A stretch of DNA of 42,971 nucleotides from an uncultured Erysipelotrichaceae bacterium (lineage in GTDB: Bacteria; Bacillota_I; Bacilli_A; RF39; UBA660), in the NCBI GenBank assembly GCA_902797265.1, contig CADBSF010000045.1, forward strand, positions 1 to 42,971. The letters run 5' to 3'. The translations under genes and the position numbers were made by a program. Positions within the stretch are counted from its first letter, which is position 1. Every line of letters begins with the position of its first letter. Under the pieces are notes generated by a model, which saw only the letters and a list, made by a program, of their open reading frames with translations, was not told the DNA's origin and searched no databases. Positions 17,227-25,751 of the stretch are shown here, piece after piece.

Positions 17227-17964
17227 ATGGAAAATAATCAAACTAACATGGGAACGAATGAAAAGAAAAAATCTAATATTGGTCTTATTATCATTATTAT
17301 CATTTTAATATTACTCTTATTATGTACACTATGGTTTTTCTTATTGAGAGGAAAAGATAATGCAAATACCAATAATGGAAACAGTAATACGAATAGTTCC
17401 GAAAAAGCAGAGAAAAAGGATGATAAAACTACAACAAGTACAGGATATGAATATGATTACAAAGAGGGAGTATTAACTCAAATTGTAGATGAGGAAGGAA
17501 ATCCAAAACAAACAGACTTTGTCATTGATGGAATAATCCTTGTAGGTAATAGACATAATTATGCTGGTCTAGAAGCTGAATCAGAAGGAATCATAGAAAA
17601 AATAGTTTCACAAGGATATAAAAAAGAAGGTATTAATTCATCTTTCTATTTAAATGAATGGATTGAATTCTATATTGATACTAAATATAGTGGATCTGTT
17701 GATGATGTTAAGATTTTAGTTACACCACATAAAACAGTAGAAGAATTAGAAAAAATGTCTTTATCAAAATTAGAAGAATTAGCTAATGATAACGGAGGAT
17801 TTGTATTAGATTATAAGACTCCTGAAGTAGATAATTATAAATATGTGGGTAATGGATATGTAAATATGGATTATCCAGAAGGTAAATACGATATCTTGTT
17901 TACTTATAAAGGTAAATTAGCTTATTTCATAAATATAGCAGAAACAAAAGAACCTACTGAATGA
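17227..17964 (+). CDS. Single-pass membrane protein with extracytoplasmic domain, unknown
   Basis: 245 residues from ATG 17227; the AGGAGG at 17214-17219 is 7 bases from it but too close to ATG 17221. Short cytoplasmic N-terminus with a Lys patch, an Ile/Leu TM helix (about 17-42), a Ser/Asn/Lys linker (about 45-75), then a folded outer domain (about 80-245) with no Cys. A type II topology is expected. I recognise no family. A terminator follows at once. Confidence 0.78.
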   Translation: MENNQTNMGTNEKKKSNIGLIIIIIILILLLLCTLWFFLLRGKDNANTNNGNSNTNSSEKAEKKDDKTTTSTGYEYDYKEGVLTQIVDEEGNPKQTDFVIDGIILVGNRHNYAGLEAESEGIIEKIVSQGYKKEGINSSFYLNEWIEFYIDTKYSGSVDDVKILVTPHKTVEELEKMSLSKLEELANDNGGFVLDYKTPEVDNYKYVGNGYVNMDYPEGKYDILFTYKGKLAYFINIAETKEPTE

Positions 17965-17970
17965 TAAGAG

Positions 17971-18000
17971 AAACTAGAGAATTCTAGTTTTTTCTTTTTT
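17971..18000 (+). terminator. Rho-independent terminator
   Basis: AAACTAGA / GAAT / TCTAGTTT followed by TTTCTTTTTT. Confidence 0.92.
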
Positions 18001-18044
18001 TGAATGTTTATCAAGATGCTAAGATAAAGCATAATTTTTCATAG

Positions 18045-18230
18045 GAAAGAAGAGAACTAATTACGAAGATTATAGAATATTTAGAAACTGTTATAGATAA
18101 TCAAGCAATTAGTAATCATATGGAAAATGAAGAACAAATAAAAGAAGAAAAAATAATATCTATCAACCAATTACGTAAAATTAAAAAAATAGATAGTTAT
18201 TTTTTATTGTATGATATAATAGATTTATAA
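18045..18230 (+). pseudogene. Possible decayed reading frame
   Basis: 61 codons open between two stops, Glu/Lys/Ile-rich, with no start at its beginning (an internal ATG at 18120 would give about 36 residues and has no ribosome binding site). Its end contains the -10 box of the next gene. I take it as a remnant; similarity unknown. Confidence 0.3.
18212..18220 (+). promoter_or_regulatory. Extended -10 promoter
   Basis: TGATATAAT, 33 bases before the ATG at 18254; ribosome binding site AGAGGAGAG. Confidence 0.6.
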
Positions 18231-18253
18231 GTAAAATTAGAGGAGAGAATGAA

Positions 18254-19222
18254 ATGAAAAAAAGAATTTTTTATGGAATGGTAATTATGATAATTACTTT
18301 ATTTAGTATCATGCCAAAAATTGTTAATGCTGAGACAAAAGATGTATGGATTGATAATACCGTTGATAATAGTACAACGGAAGTAACTGGATTATTAATA
18401 GTTAAAAATTTGATAACAGGAGAAGAAACAACTACTACTTTATATGATGAAGTAGCAGCTTCAACTTATTCTGAAGCATCTAATCCTTCCATTTTGGTTA
18501 TGATAGATGAAGCAAAAACAACTTTAGCAACAAAAGCAAGAGAATATCAAGAAGAATTTGATGTCACAACTATTATAGTAACGGAATCTACAGGAAAAGT
18601 ATGGGATAATCGAGTATATGAAACAATTGAAGATAATGATGCTGTTTTAATTGGTGATGCTGATTATATCGGTGGTTCATATGGAGTAAGTGATCCTAAA
18701 GCAAGAACTCATATTGCATCTGGAGATTATGGAAAACAACATTTTTATCGAGTAGAAGCTTACGTTGAAATTACTGGAGAAGAGGAAAACAAACTAGAAA
18801 TATTGGAAGGAAATAAAACTTATATAAAAGGAAGCAATACCGATGTTGTTTTAATAGCTAGTGGTAGTTTAGCTGATTTAAAAGGAATTGAAATTGATAA
18901 TGGAAATCCTATTCCAGAAGAAAACATGACTTTAGCTGAAGGAAGTACTATTTTGACATTAAAAGCTGCTTTCTTAGAAGCAAGTAGTCTTGGAGAACAT
19001 ACTATTACCTTTAAATATGAAAATGGGGAAGTTGAAACAAAATTAACAATTGTTGAAAAAGAAGAAGAAAAACCAAATAATGAAGTAATAGTAGAAAACA
19101 ATACAAATAATCCTAATACAGGGGATATCATTAATCAAAATTTATTAATGTTAGGTATTAGTATCTTAGGATTTATATCATTAGGTATTTTATTAAGAAG
19201 AAAAAAGATTAGTACAATCTAA
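18254..19222 (+). CDS. Secreted surface protein with X2-like domain and NPNTG anchor
   Basis: 322 residues. Signal peptide 1-26 (ends VNAET). Residues about 27-178 are an unknown domain with many Thr and Asp and motifs such as VLIGDADYIGGSYG; I see no catalytic signature. Residues about 181-268 are an Ig-like X2 domain (pattern SGSLADLKGIEIDNG, then STILTLKAAFL, then LGEHTITFKYENGEV). An Asn/Glu-rich linker leads to NPNTG (286-290), a hydrophobic helix and RRKK. The same C-terminal plan occurs at 8386 and 12524. It should be exported and retained at the surface by a sortase or by its helix. The terminator overlaps its last codons. Confidence 0.82.
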   Translation: MKKRIFYGMVIMIITLFSIMPKIVNAETKDVWIDNTVDNSTTEVTGLLIVKNLITGEETTTTLYDEVAASTYSEASNPSILVMIDEAKTTLATKAREYQEEFDVTTIIVTESTGKVWDNRVYETIEDNDAVLIGDADYIGGSYGVSDPKARTHIASGDYGKQHFYRVEAYVEITGEEENKLEILEGNKTYIKGSNTDVVLIASGSLADLKGIEIDNGNPIPEENMTLAEGSTILTLKAAFLEASSLGEHTITFKYENGEVETKLTIVEKEEEKPNNEVIVENNTNNPNTGDIINQNLLMLGISILGFISLGILLRRKKISTI

Positions 19223-19231
19223 TCTTTTTTT
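19201..19231 (+). terminator. Terminator overlapping the end of the gene
   Basis: AAAAAAGATTAG / TACAAT / CTAATCTTTTTT, a 12-bp stem whose 5' arm encodes the last Lys-Lys-Ile-Ser residues. Confidence 0.92.
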
Positions 19232-19301
19232 GATAAAACTATTTGTTTTTTCTTAATAATTGATATAATAGAAGTAACGAGGATTTTATATGAAAAAATA
19301 T
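19227..19301 (+). repeat. Copy 1 of a 75-bp direct repeat (promoter plus gene start)
   Basis: The first 51 bases are identical to 21015-21065 and the following 24 have two mismatches. It covers the promoter TGATATAAT (19261-19269), the ribosome binding site and the first four codons (MKKY) of the gene at 19290. Confidence 0.95.
19261..19269 (+). promoter_or_regulatory. Extended -10 promoter
   Basis: TGATATAAT, 20 bases before ATG 19290. Confidence 0.65.
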
Positions 19302-20072
19302 ATTATTATTTTAACTTTATTTGTTCTTATGTTATTACCTATAAGGGTATTTGCATTAGAAAATGATTCGGAGAGTCAATCAAAATTTAAAATTTCAATT
19401 TCAACTGAATTGAATACTACTGATGTTGATATGTCATCATATCATTTTGATGATAGTACATCAAGATTATCAGAATCTATATCAAAAATAAGTGAATATT
19501 TGAAAAATAGTAAGATTGCAAATAACTCATTATTCAAAGATTGTGATATTGAGAATAAACTAGGAAAAGATATACCTGTTACTAGTAGTTTTGATATAAG
19601 TAGTCTTGTTACGGAAACTAATTCAGCTAAGTTTAATTTTGATGCAAACATTTCTAAAGATTCTTACAATAAACCAGTTATTGATTATGATATAAAGGGA
19701 GAAATACTATCTACGATTACAAATGATAAAAATTTATATCAAAATGCAAATTTAGACTTAAATAATGATCAACTTGGATTGGAAAATACTTTTAATAGGG
19801 TAACTACTAGTTTAGCAGGTTTCACATTTCAAGTAGATTCTAATAACAATAATAAATTCAATATCTTAACGGGATATTCCGATAGTAATAGTCATGTTTT
19901 ATTCATAGAAGATATTGATACAACATTAAATTATGGTTATTCTAATTCTCATAGAATTGCAAATCTTATTACTTATCAAGATAAATTAAATAGAAGAACG
20001 ATTTATTCTGGAGAAGATAATTTATTTTTAAATTGTATTGACAATTATCGAACAATATTAAACTATAAATGA
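19290..20072 (+). CDS. Secreted protein of unknown function
   Basis: 260 residues. Signal peptide 1-22 (MKKYIIIL start, ends VFALEND). The mature part is Asn/Ser/Asp-rich with beta-like segments and two Cys (near 84 and 250), perhaps a disulfide. No anchor motif at the C-terminus, so it may be released or held by a partner. The ribosome binding site (CGAGGA) and promoter are part of the duplicated 75-bp block. Ends in TGA. No family recognised. Confidence 0.72.
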   Translation: MKKYIIILTLFVLMLLPIRVFALENDSESQSKFKISISTELNTTDVDMSSYHFDDSTSRLSESISKISEYLKNSKIANNSLFKDCDIENKLGKDIPVTSSFDISSLVTETNSAKFNFDANISKDSYNKPVIDYDIKGEILSTITNDKNLYQNANLDLNNDQLGLENTFNRVTTSLAGFTFQVDSNNNNKFNILTGYSDSNSHVLFIEDIDTTLNYGYSNSHRIANLITYQDKLNRRTIYSGEDNLFLNCIDNYRTILNYK

Positions 20073-20094
20073 AATAACAAATATGCTAATGAAG

Positions 20095-20100
20095 TATAAT
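20095..20100 (+). promoter_or_regulatory. Possible -10 box
   Basis: TATAAT without a TG extension or good -35; 46 bases before the ATG at 20146, which has AAAGGAGATGATTTT. Confidence 0.4.
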
Positions 20101-20145
20101 ATTGTTTAAAAATTTTTAATTTATTAGTTAAAAGGAGATGATTTT

Positions 20146-20928
20146 ATGATACGTTTGGGAGAACAAGAACCACTAATTAAACCGAAAGGAATGAAAGTGG
20201 AAAAAGGACAAGATAAAAATATTCAATTACCTAAAGTAGCTATTGGTGTTTTTTCAAAACATTTATTTCAAGATATCGTAGAAAAATTCAAATGTCGAGA
20301 AGTTGGTTATTTAAGTACCGCTAATCTGAATAAAAAAGTATATATTTTAGAATATAAGAAAAAACTATTTACTTTTTATATGGCAGGTGTAACTTCTCCT
20401 GTTACAGCAGGAGATATTGAAGAATTACATGCTCAAGGAGTAGAAACGGTAGTAATATTTGGAAATTGTGGTGTACTAGATTCTAGTATTGAAGATTGTT
20501 CCATTATCATTCCTAATCTTGCTTATCGAGAAGAAGGAACCAGTTATCATTATGTAGAAGCTAGTGATACCATTGAAGTTAATCCAAAATATAAAGAAGA
20601 TTTTATAAAAATATTAGATAAATATCATTTTGATTATACAATGGGAGCTACTTGGACAACAGACGCTATCTATAGAGAAACAAGAGATAAGATTAAGTAT
20701 TTTAAAAGTCTAAATGTAAAAACAGTAGAAATGGAAGGAGCAACCATTGCTGCGGTATGTAAATATTTGGAAATGGATTACTTTACCTTCTATTATGCAG
20801 GAGATAACCTAGATGGTGTGGAGTGGGATGAGAGAAGTATTAGTGAACTTACTAATATAGATAAGAAAAAAGAAGTAGCTATCTTAGCTTTAGAAATAGC
20901 TCATAAGATTAGTAAAGGAAGAGACTAG
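20146..20928 (+). CDS. Nucleoside phosphorylase (PNP/UDP family)
   Basis: 260 residues. The fold is that of PNP_UDP_1 enzymes: GVTSPVTAGDIEEL (81-94), VVIFGNCGVL (102-111) for the phosphate/base site, and VEMEGAT (194-200) with the Glu that contacts ribose. It cleaves nucleosides with phosphate to free base and sugar-1-phosphate; the sequence looks closest to uridine or purine nucleoside phosphorylases of the hexameric type, but the base is not fixed by what I see. Cytoplasmic. No operon partners of purine salvage next to it; the amidohydrolase at 27148, which acts on adenosine-type nucleosides, is more than 6 kb away. A terminator follows. Confidence 0.9.
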   Translation: MIRLGEQEPLIKPKGMKVEKGQDKNIQLPKVAIGVFSKHLFQDIVEKFKCREVGYLSTANLNKKVYILEYKKKLFTFYMAGVTSPVTAGDIEELHAQGVETVVIFGNCGVLDSSIEDCSIIIPNLAYREEGTSYHYVEASDTIEVNPKYKEDFIKILDKYHFDYTMGATWTTDAIYRETRDKIKYFKSLNVKTVEMEGATIAAVCKYLEMDYFTFYYAGDNLDGVEWDERSISELTNIDKKKEVAILALEIAHKISKGRD

Positions 20929-20950
20929 AATGGTAGTCTTTTCTTTTTTT
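20922..20950 (+). terminator. Terminator containing the stop codon
   Basis: AGACTA / GAATGG / TAGTCT followed by TTTTCTTTTTTT; the TAG stop (20926-20928) closes the 5' arm. Confidence 0.75.
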
Positions 20951-20992
20951 ATTTATAAGGAAAGTGCCTTTGCTTAAAAAAAATAAAAATGG

Positions 20993-21019
20993 GATAGTAT
21001 TTAAACTATCACACTTTTT
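20993..21019 (+). terminator. Hairpin, possible second terminator
   Basis: GATAGT / ATTTAA / ACTATC followed by ACACTTTTT. An outer AAAGTG (20961-20966) could pair with CACTTT (21012-21017). Confidence 0.4.
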
Positions 21020-21089
21020 GATAAAACTATTTGTTTTTTCTTAATAATTGATATAATAGAAGTAAGGAGAATTTTATATGAAAAAATAT
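21015..21089 (+). repeat. Copy 2 of the 75-bp direct repeat
   Basis: Repeats 19227-19301: 51 identical bases, then two mismatches in 24. It contains promoter TGATATAAT (21049-21057), ribosome binding site GGAGA and ATG AAA AAA TAT; then TGA stops the reading frame after MKKY. Confidence 0.95.
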
Positions 21090-21246
21090 TGATATCATGT
21101 TACATCATATGATTGGAGACGAAGAAAAGGATAATGATCTATCTAAAATAGAAGATTATTCTACTTATGCTAGAAAGTATTTATTATCTCTTGGAATGGA
21201 AGAAGAAAATATTACGAAATTAATGAATCATTTATCTACTTTATAG
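21078..21246 (+). pseudogene. Broken gene behind the duplicated promoter
   Basis: ATG 21078 gives only MKKY before TGA. A second frame from ATG 21097 encodes 49 residues (starts MLHHMIGDEEKDND, ends MNHLSTL) and stops at 21244-21246, acidic and helix-like, with no ribosome binding site of its own. Most likely the 5' end of the gene at 19290 was copied next to the tail of another gene. If translated by re-initiation it would be a small cytoplasmic protein; I consider it a relic. Confidence 0.5.
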
Positions 21247-21292
21247 AAATCTAATAAAATCACTACTTTTATCATAAATATTTGAATATCTA

Positions 21293-21306
21293 TGGTATGA
21301 TATATA
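21293..21306 (+). promoter_or_regulatory. Possible extended -10 for the acyltransferase
   Basis: TGGTATGAT and overlapping TGATATATA. Weak. Confidence 0.4.
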
Positions 21307-21333
21307 TGAAATGATGAAATGAAGTGGGGTACT

Positions 21334-22269
21334 ATGGTAAATTTTAAAGAATTAGATAAGAAACAACTAAAGAAGATGAAAGAAAATGAAAGAGTTGAAT
21401 ATCAATTAGAAGCATTAGAGTATTATGGAAATTTAAAAGATCAATTAGCTGACTTTAAAGATAAAGAAAAAATACATTCTTTGCTTTTAAATGTAGCGAG
21501 ATTAAATCCAACGAGAATTCATAAGTTAAATGAAATGACTTTGCCTTTTGATGAAAAAAACTGTATTTTTTCTGCTAATCATTCCAATGCTAATGATTTT
21601 ATGATATTAGCGCAGTTAATTAAAAATCATTTTTTCATTATGGCTGATTATACGATGATTAACGACCCAATCGTTGATAAATTAAATCAATTAAATGGTT
21701 GTATTTATCTCGATAGAAAATCTAAATCAAGTGGAAAGAATGCTATTTCACAAGCAATTGATGGAGTAGACCAAGGATATCATATGTTGATTTTTCCTGA
21801 AAGTACTTGGAACTTGTTTGATAAACGATTGATGTTACCTAGAAAATGGGGAGATATCATAATTGCTCAACAAACAAGCAGACCGATTATTCCTATTGGA
21901 TTGGTATATAATTCAAATAATTGTTTTGTAAAATTTGGAGAACCGTTTTATGTTAGACCAGAAGATGATATTAAGAAGTCATCAGAAGAACTAACTCATA
22001 TAATGGAAAAGTTAAGAAGTGATATTATAAATAGTTCCAAATATCAATTATTATATCAAGAGATTTCTTATGAAGAATGGTTAAAGAAAACAATCAAAAG
22101 TTATAGAAATTTTGATGTTGATTATGAAATGTCTGTTATTCGTAAAACAGATGATATTGATGAAAAAGAATTAGAAAGAATATTAACGATTGGAGAACAA
22201 GTTCATCCAGTAGAAACATTTGAAAAGAAATTGATTTATTCCAAAGTTAATTATAGGTTGAAGAGGTGA
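21334..22269 (+). CDS. PlsC-like 1-acyl-glycerophosphate acyltransferase family protein
   Basis: 311 residues from ATG 21334 (GTGGGG 5 bases upstream); ATG 21319 in the same frame is possible. Acyltransferase motif I HSNAND (His 83, Asp 88, HX4D), motif II-like IYLDRKSKS (124-132), motif III FPEST (154-158; FPEGT in most relatives) and motif [11 protein letters not shown] (about 180-188). It should transfer acyl groups to lysophosphatidate or a related acceptor at the membrane. There are no clear TM helices, a long N-terminal helix precedes the domain, and a C-terminal extension of about 80 residues follows. The histidine kinase gene begins 4 bases after its stop, so they may share a transcript. 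Confidence 0.85.
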   Translation: MVNFKELDKKQLKKMKENERVEYQLEALEYYGNLKDQLADFKDKEKIHSLLLNVARLNPTRIHKLNEMTLPFDEKNCIFSANHSNANDFMILAQLIKNHFFIMADYTMINDPIVDKLNQLNGCIYLDRKSKSSGKNAISQAIDGVDQGYHMLIFPESTWNLFDKRLMLPRKWGDIIIAQQTSRPIIPIGLVYNSNNCFVKFGEPFYVRPEDDIKKSSEELTHIMEKLRSDIINSSKYQLLYQEISYEEWLKKTIKSYRNFDVDYEMSVIRKTDDIDEKELERILTIGEQVHPVETFEKKLIYSKVNYRLKR

Positions 22270-22273
22270 AACT

Positions 22274-24268
22274 ATGCATCATTTACACTTTACGATTTGT
22301 GCATTATTTATTACCATATTTTTACTTGTAGTATTTTTATCAAAAAAGAAAATGAAAACTATTGATAATTCTATCTTTTTATCCATGTTACTATTAAGTT
22401 TAATGGATACGATACTTATGATTATTATTGTATGTATCGGATATGGATTATTGGGAACAGAAAGTCTTGCTGTTATCTGTAATAAATTAGATTTTACAAC
22501 TTATATTTTTTGGACATCTTTATTATTTATCTATAACTATAATGCGATAAAGAATAGAAATCAAAATATTAATGTAATGATTCATATTGTTACTGCAATT
22601 GATATTCTATCTACTATTATTATGTTTTTTTTGCCAATTCATTTATATAATGAAAATGGAGTTATGTACGCTTATGGGACAGCACCTATTTTTACCTATG
22701 CAATTTGTGCAATGTATGGTTTAGCATTAGTAATTTTAATTATTTTTAATATTAAAAATATTGTTTTAAAAAAAATATATCCTTTATTTGTATTAGTAGC
22801 TTTAATTATTATATCGTTAGTTGCATATAAAATTAATCCTACTATTTTAATATTACCGGCTATTGTTTCTTATTTGAATTTAATCATTTATTTTACAATA
22901 GAGAATCCAGACTTAAAATTATTAAAAGAATCAGAAATTGCTAAGGAGCAAGCTGAAAGAGCTAATCGAGCAAAATCAGATTTCTTATCTAGTATGTCAC
23001 ATGAAATCAGAACTCCTTTAAATGCTATCATTGGATTTAGTGAAGATATTCAAAGACATAAAGAATCAGCTGATTCAGAAATCGTAGAAGATGCTAATTA
23101 TATTTTGGAAGCATCTCAAACATTATTAGAGATTGTTGGTAATATTTTAGATATTAATAAAATTGAAGCAAATAAAATGGAAATTATCGAAGTAAAGTAT
23201 AATTTTGTAGAAGAAATCCAATCACTTGCTAAAATTGATGCTACTAGAATAGGAGAAAAGAATATTAATTTTAAATTAAATTTAGCTCCTGATATTCCCT
23301 ATGAATTAATTGGAGATAAAATTCATTTAAAAGAAATTATTAATAACTTAGTAACAAACGCAATTAAATATACAGAAGAAGGAGATATTGAATTAACCGT
23401 AAATTGTATTAATCAAAAAGATATCTGTAATTTAATGATTAGTGTAAAAGATACTGGTAGAGGAATTAAAGCAGAAAATATAAATAAATTATTTTCTAAA
23501 TTTGAACGATTAGATATTGAAAAGAATACTACAACAGAAGGAACTGGATTAGGATTAGCAATTACAAAAGCATTAGTAGAAATGATGGGTGGAAAGATAA
23601 ATGTTCAATCTCAATTCGGAAAAGGATCCTTATTTTTGGTACAAATTCCTCAAAAAATCAGTATTATGAATCATCCAAATCCAACTTCTAGCATAACTCC
23701 TCTAGAAATCTTAGAAGAAGATAATAAAGAGAATGAAGTGATTTCTACTGATGGAGATATTTCTTCCTTTATGAATAAAAGAATTTTAATCGTTGATGAT
23801 AACAAACTAAATATTAAAGTTGCATATAGGGCATTACAAGACTTTTCATTAGTAATAGATGAGTGTTATGATGGAGAAGAGTGTTTAAGTAAAGTTCAAA
23901 AAGGAGACGAATATGATCTCATATTAATGGATATTATGATGCCTAATATGAGTGGAGAAACGGCCCTTAATAAATTAAAAGAAAATCCTAATTTTCATAT
24001 TCCTACAATAGCTTTAACAGCAGATGCTATTACAGGAGCAAAAGAAAAATACTTAGCCGAAGGATTTGTTGATTATCTTGCAAAACCATTTAATAAAGAT
24101 CAAATAAAAGAAAAATTAGATTATATTTTTAATACGAAAAATGATAAAAAGGAAATAGAAGAGCAAGAAGATGTAAAATCTTCTCTAAAATATAATCCAA
24201 ATGTGGATCGATTTAAAGATGCAACTTCTTATATTATAGGAGAAGAAAAGGAAAATATTTCTGAATAA
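22274..24268 (+). CDS. Hybrid histidine kinase with multi-TM sensor and receiver
   Basis: 664 residues. Seven TM helices at about 5-210 form the sensor. Then HisKA with SHEIRTP (phospho-acceptor His 243), the HATPase with N box [14 protein letters not shown] (357-370), G1 DTGRGI (393-398), G2 GTGLGLA (423-429), and after a linker a receiver with DDN (508-510), phospho-acceptor Asp 553 in LMDIMMP and Lys 604 in AKPF. A 60-residue tail follows. All catalytic residues are kept. It would phosphorylate itself and pass phosphate to its own receiver; no HPt domain or separate DNA-binding regulator is near. Ribosome binding site AGAGGTG. Two GGDEF proteins follow, so it may feed cyclic-di-GMP signalling. 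Confidence 0.95.
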   Translation: MHHLHFTICALFITIFLLVVFLSKKKMKTIDNSIFLSMLLLSLMDTILMIIIVCIGYGLLGTESLAVICNKLDFTTYIFWTSLLFIYNYNAIKNRNQNINVMIHIVTAIDILSTIIMFFLPIHLYNENGVMYAYGTAPIFTYAICAMYGLALVILIIFNIKNIVLKKIYPLFVLVALIIISLVAYKINPTILILPAIVSYLNLIIYFTIENPDLKLLKESEIAKEQAERANRAKSDFLSSMSHEIRTPLNAIIGFSEDIQRHKESADSEIVEDANYILEASQTLLEIVGNILDINKIEANKMEIIEVKYNFVEEIQSLAKIDATRIGEKNINFKLNLAPDIPYELIGDKIHLKEIINNLVTNAIKYTEEGDIELTVNCINQKDICNLMISVKDTGRGIKAENINKLFSKFERLDIEKNTTTEGTGLGLAITKALVEMMGGKINVQSQFGKGSLFLVQIPQKISIMNHPNPTSSITPLEILEEDNKENEVISTDGDISSFMNKRILIVDDNKLNIKVAYRALQDFSLVIDECYDGEECLSKVQKGDEYDLILMDIMMPNMSGETALNKLKENPNFHIPTIALTADAITGAKEKYLAEGFVDYLAKPFNKDQIKEKLDYIFNTKNDKKEIEEQEDVKSSLKYNPNVDRFKDATSYIIGEEKENISE

Positions 24269-24318
24269 AAAGAATTATATTGGGTTATTCCTTCCTTATA
24301 TAAAAAGAAGTAAAATTT

Positions 24319-24350
24319 AGGAAAGAAAAAAGCATTTTCTTTCCTTTTTT
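24319..24350 (+). terminator. Strong terminator after the kinase
   Basis: AGGAAAGAAAA / AAGCA / TTTTCTTTCCT followed by TTTTT. Confidence 0.92.
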
Positions 24351-24372
24351 AGTAGTAAAATGCTTTATTTAC

Positions 24373-24401
24373 TTTACAAAATTCCATATTTATGGTATAA
24401 T
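24373..24401 (+). promoter_or_regulatory. SigA-type promoter with extended -10
   Basis: TTTACA (24373-24378), 17 bases, TATAAT (24396-24401) preceded by TGG. Confidence 0.8.
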
Positions 24402-24433
24402 TAACACGTTTTCAAAAGAGGTGGTTAAATAAA

Positions 24434-25459
24434 ATGACACAAGATAATATATTAAGTCCAGAAATTAAATTAATTCGATCTGATGTATTCTATTTATTCT
24501 ATGAAATGATGATGCAATCGTTAAAAACAGATAATGTAAAAGATGGTTTAAATAAATCATTATTTCTATTAAGAAGACATTTAAGTTCTGGTAATATTGC
24601 TTTATTTCGTAAAAATAATGATGGAAGTTACGTATATAAGATGTCAGATAGTGGTATGACTGAGTTAATACAACCAGTTAGTTGTATTATTAATAAGACA
24701 AGTACTTTAACAAAACAAAAAGAAGTATTTGATTTAGAATTAAATTTATCAACACGATTAAAGAATATGATTTTAATTCATATTAATATAGATGATAAAG
24801 ATGATTGTATCTTATCTATATTAAATACGAAACAAGATAAAGAGTTAGAGCCTCAATTCTGGAATCGATTAAAAGATACTATGTCTATTATTCTAAAAAG
24901 AACTGCAAGTTATGAAAGAAATGTAAGAGCAATTACTACTGATATGTTAACAGGATTGGATAATAGAAATTCTTACGAAATGAGAACTCATTCTATTGAT
25001 GAGAATGATGACAATTTAGTTGTTGGAGTATTTGATTTATTCCAATTAAAACAGATAAATGATAATTATACACATACCAAAGGTGATGAGTATATCAAGA
25101 AAGCTGCTGATATATTACGAAAATATTGGCCAAAAGAAAAAGTGAAACAAGATGAAAATGGCATTGAATCTTTTCAAGAAACTGGTCACTGTGTATATCG
25201 TGTAGGAGGAGATGAATTTGTTCTTCTTACTACCGTTGAAAACTATCAATTAGCTAGTATTAAATCTTCACTAGCAACAGATGAATCACATTTGATTGAT
25301 ATCGGAATAGATGATACGATTCCACTTGGTATTAATTGTGGTATTGTTAAACATAATCCAGGGGATTATTTTAAACAGACATTTATGAGAACAGATGAGA
25401 TCATGCAAAAGGATAAAACATTAATGTATCAAAAATATAATGTTGAAAGAAGACGTTAA
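24434..25459 (+). CDS. GGDEF diguanylate cyclase without inhibitory site
   Basis: 341 residues, no TM helix. N-terminal part (about 15-160) is a GAF-like sensor by length and strand pattern. The cyclase domain starts at TDMLTGLDNR (169-178). Metal-binding Asp 201, D210 in QIND and the active loop GGDEF (258-262) are present; in place of the usual FDIDHFK it has FDLFQLK. The RxxD inhibitory site expected 5 residues before GGDEF is missing (HCVYR there), so product feedback should be weak. It makes c-di-GMP from two GTP if the loop is active. It has its own strong promoter and ends at a terminator, so it is not co-transcribed with the kinase in a simple way. Confidence 0.93.
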   Translation: MTQDNILSPEIKLIRSDVFYLFYEMMMQSLKTDNVKDGLNKSLFLLRRHLSSGNIALFRKNNDGSYVYKMSDSGMTELIQPVSCIINKTSTLTKQKEVFDLELNLSTRLKNMILIHINIDDKDDCILSILNTKQDKELEPQFWNRLKDTMSIILKRTASYERNVRAITTDMLTGLDNRNSYEMRTHSIDENDDNLVVGVFDLFQLKQINDNYTHTKGDEYIKKAADILRKYWPKEKVKQDENGIESFQETGHCVYRVGGDEFVLLTTVENYQLASIKSSLATDESHLIDIGIDDTIPLGINCGIVKHNPGDYFKQTFMRTDEIMQKDKTLMYQKYNVERRR

Positions 25460-25464
25460 TTATT

Positions 25465-25492
25465 ATACTGAGAGAAATCTCAGTATTATTTT
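25465..25492 (+). terminator. Rho-independent terminator
   Basis: ATACTGAGA / GAAA / TCTCAGTAT followed by TATTTTG; GAAA tetraloop. Confidence 0.8.
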
Positions 25493-25557
25493 GTCATCTA
25501 TTATCAATGAAAATATTTGTTTTTTTGCGTTAAAATACAATCGGAGAGATGACGAAG

Positions 25558-25746
25558 AATGAAAATGATTAAGGATATTACATATAATAAGTATACTAGT
25601 AATTAATTATTAGGAATTGAAGGGCAAGTATAGATTATTTAAGTCTTTCCTTTCCTAAGGAATCTTCTTATACAGATTATGAGACAAAAAATACTGTAAT
25701 TGCTAGATGTTTTTATACAAACTATAATTATAATAGAAAAGGATGA
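25558..25746 (+). pseudogene. Decayed reading frame before the second GGDEF gene
   Basis: Short open pieces broken by several stops: 25561-25605 (ATG AAA ATG ATT start) and a later one about 25630-25746 that contains Tyr- and Ser-rich residues. They suggest a small lost gene. I do not recognise a family. Confidence 0.3.
25700..25728 (+). promoter_or_regulatory. Promoter for the second GGDEF gene
   Basis: TTGCTA (25700-25705), 17 bases, TATAAT (25723-25728); another TATAAT at 25729-25734. Confidence 0.55.
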
Positions 25747-25751
25747 TAAAC

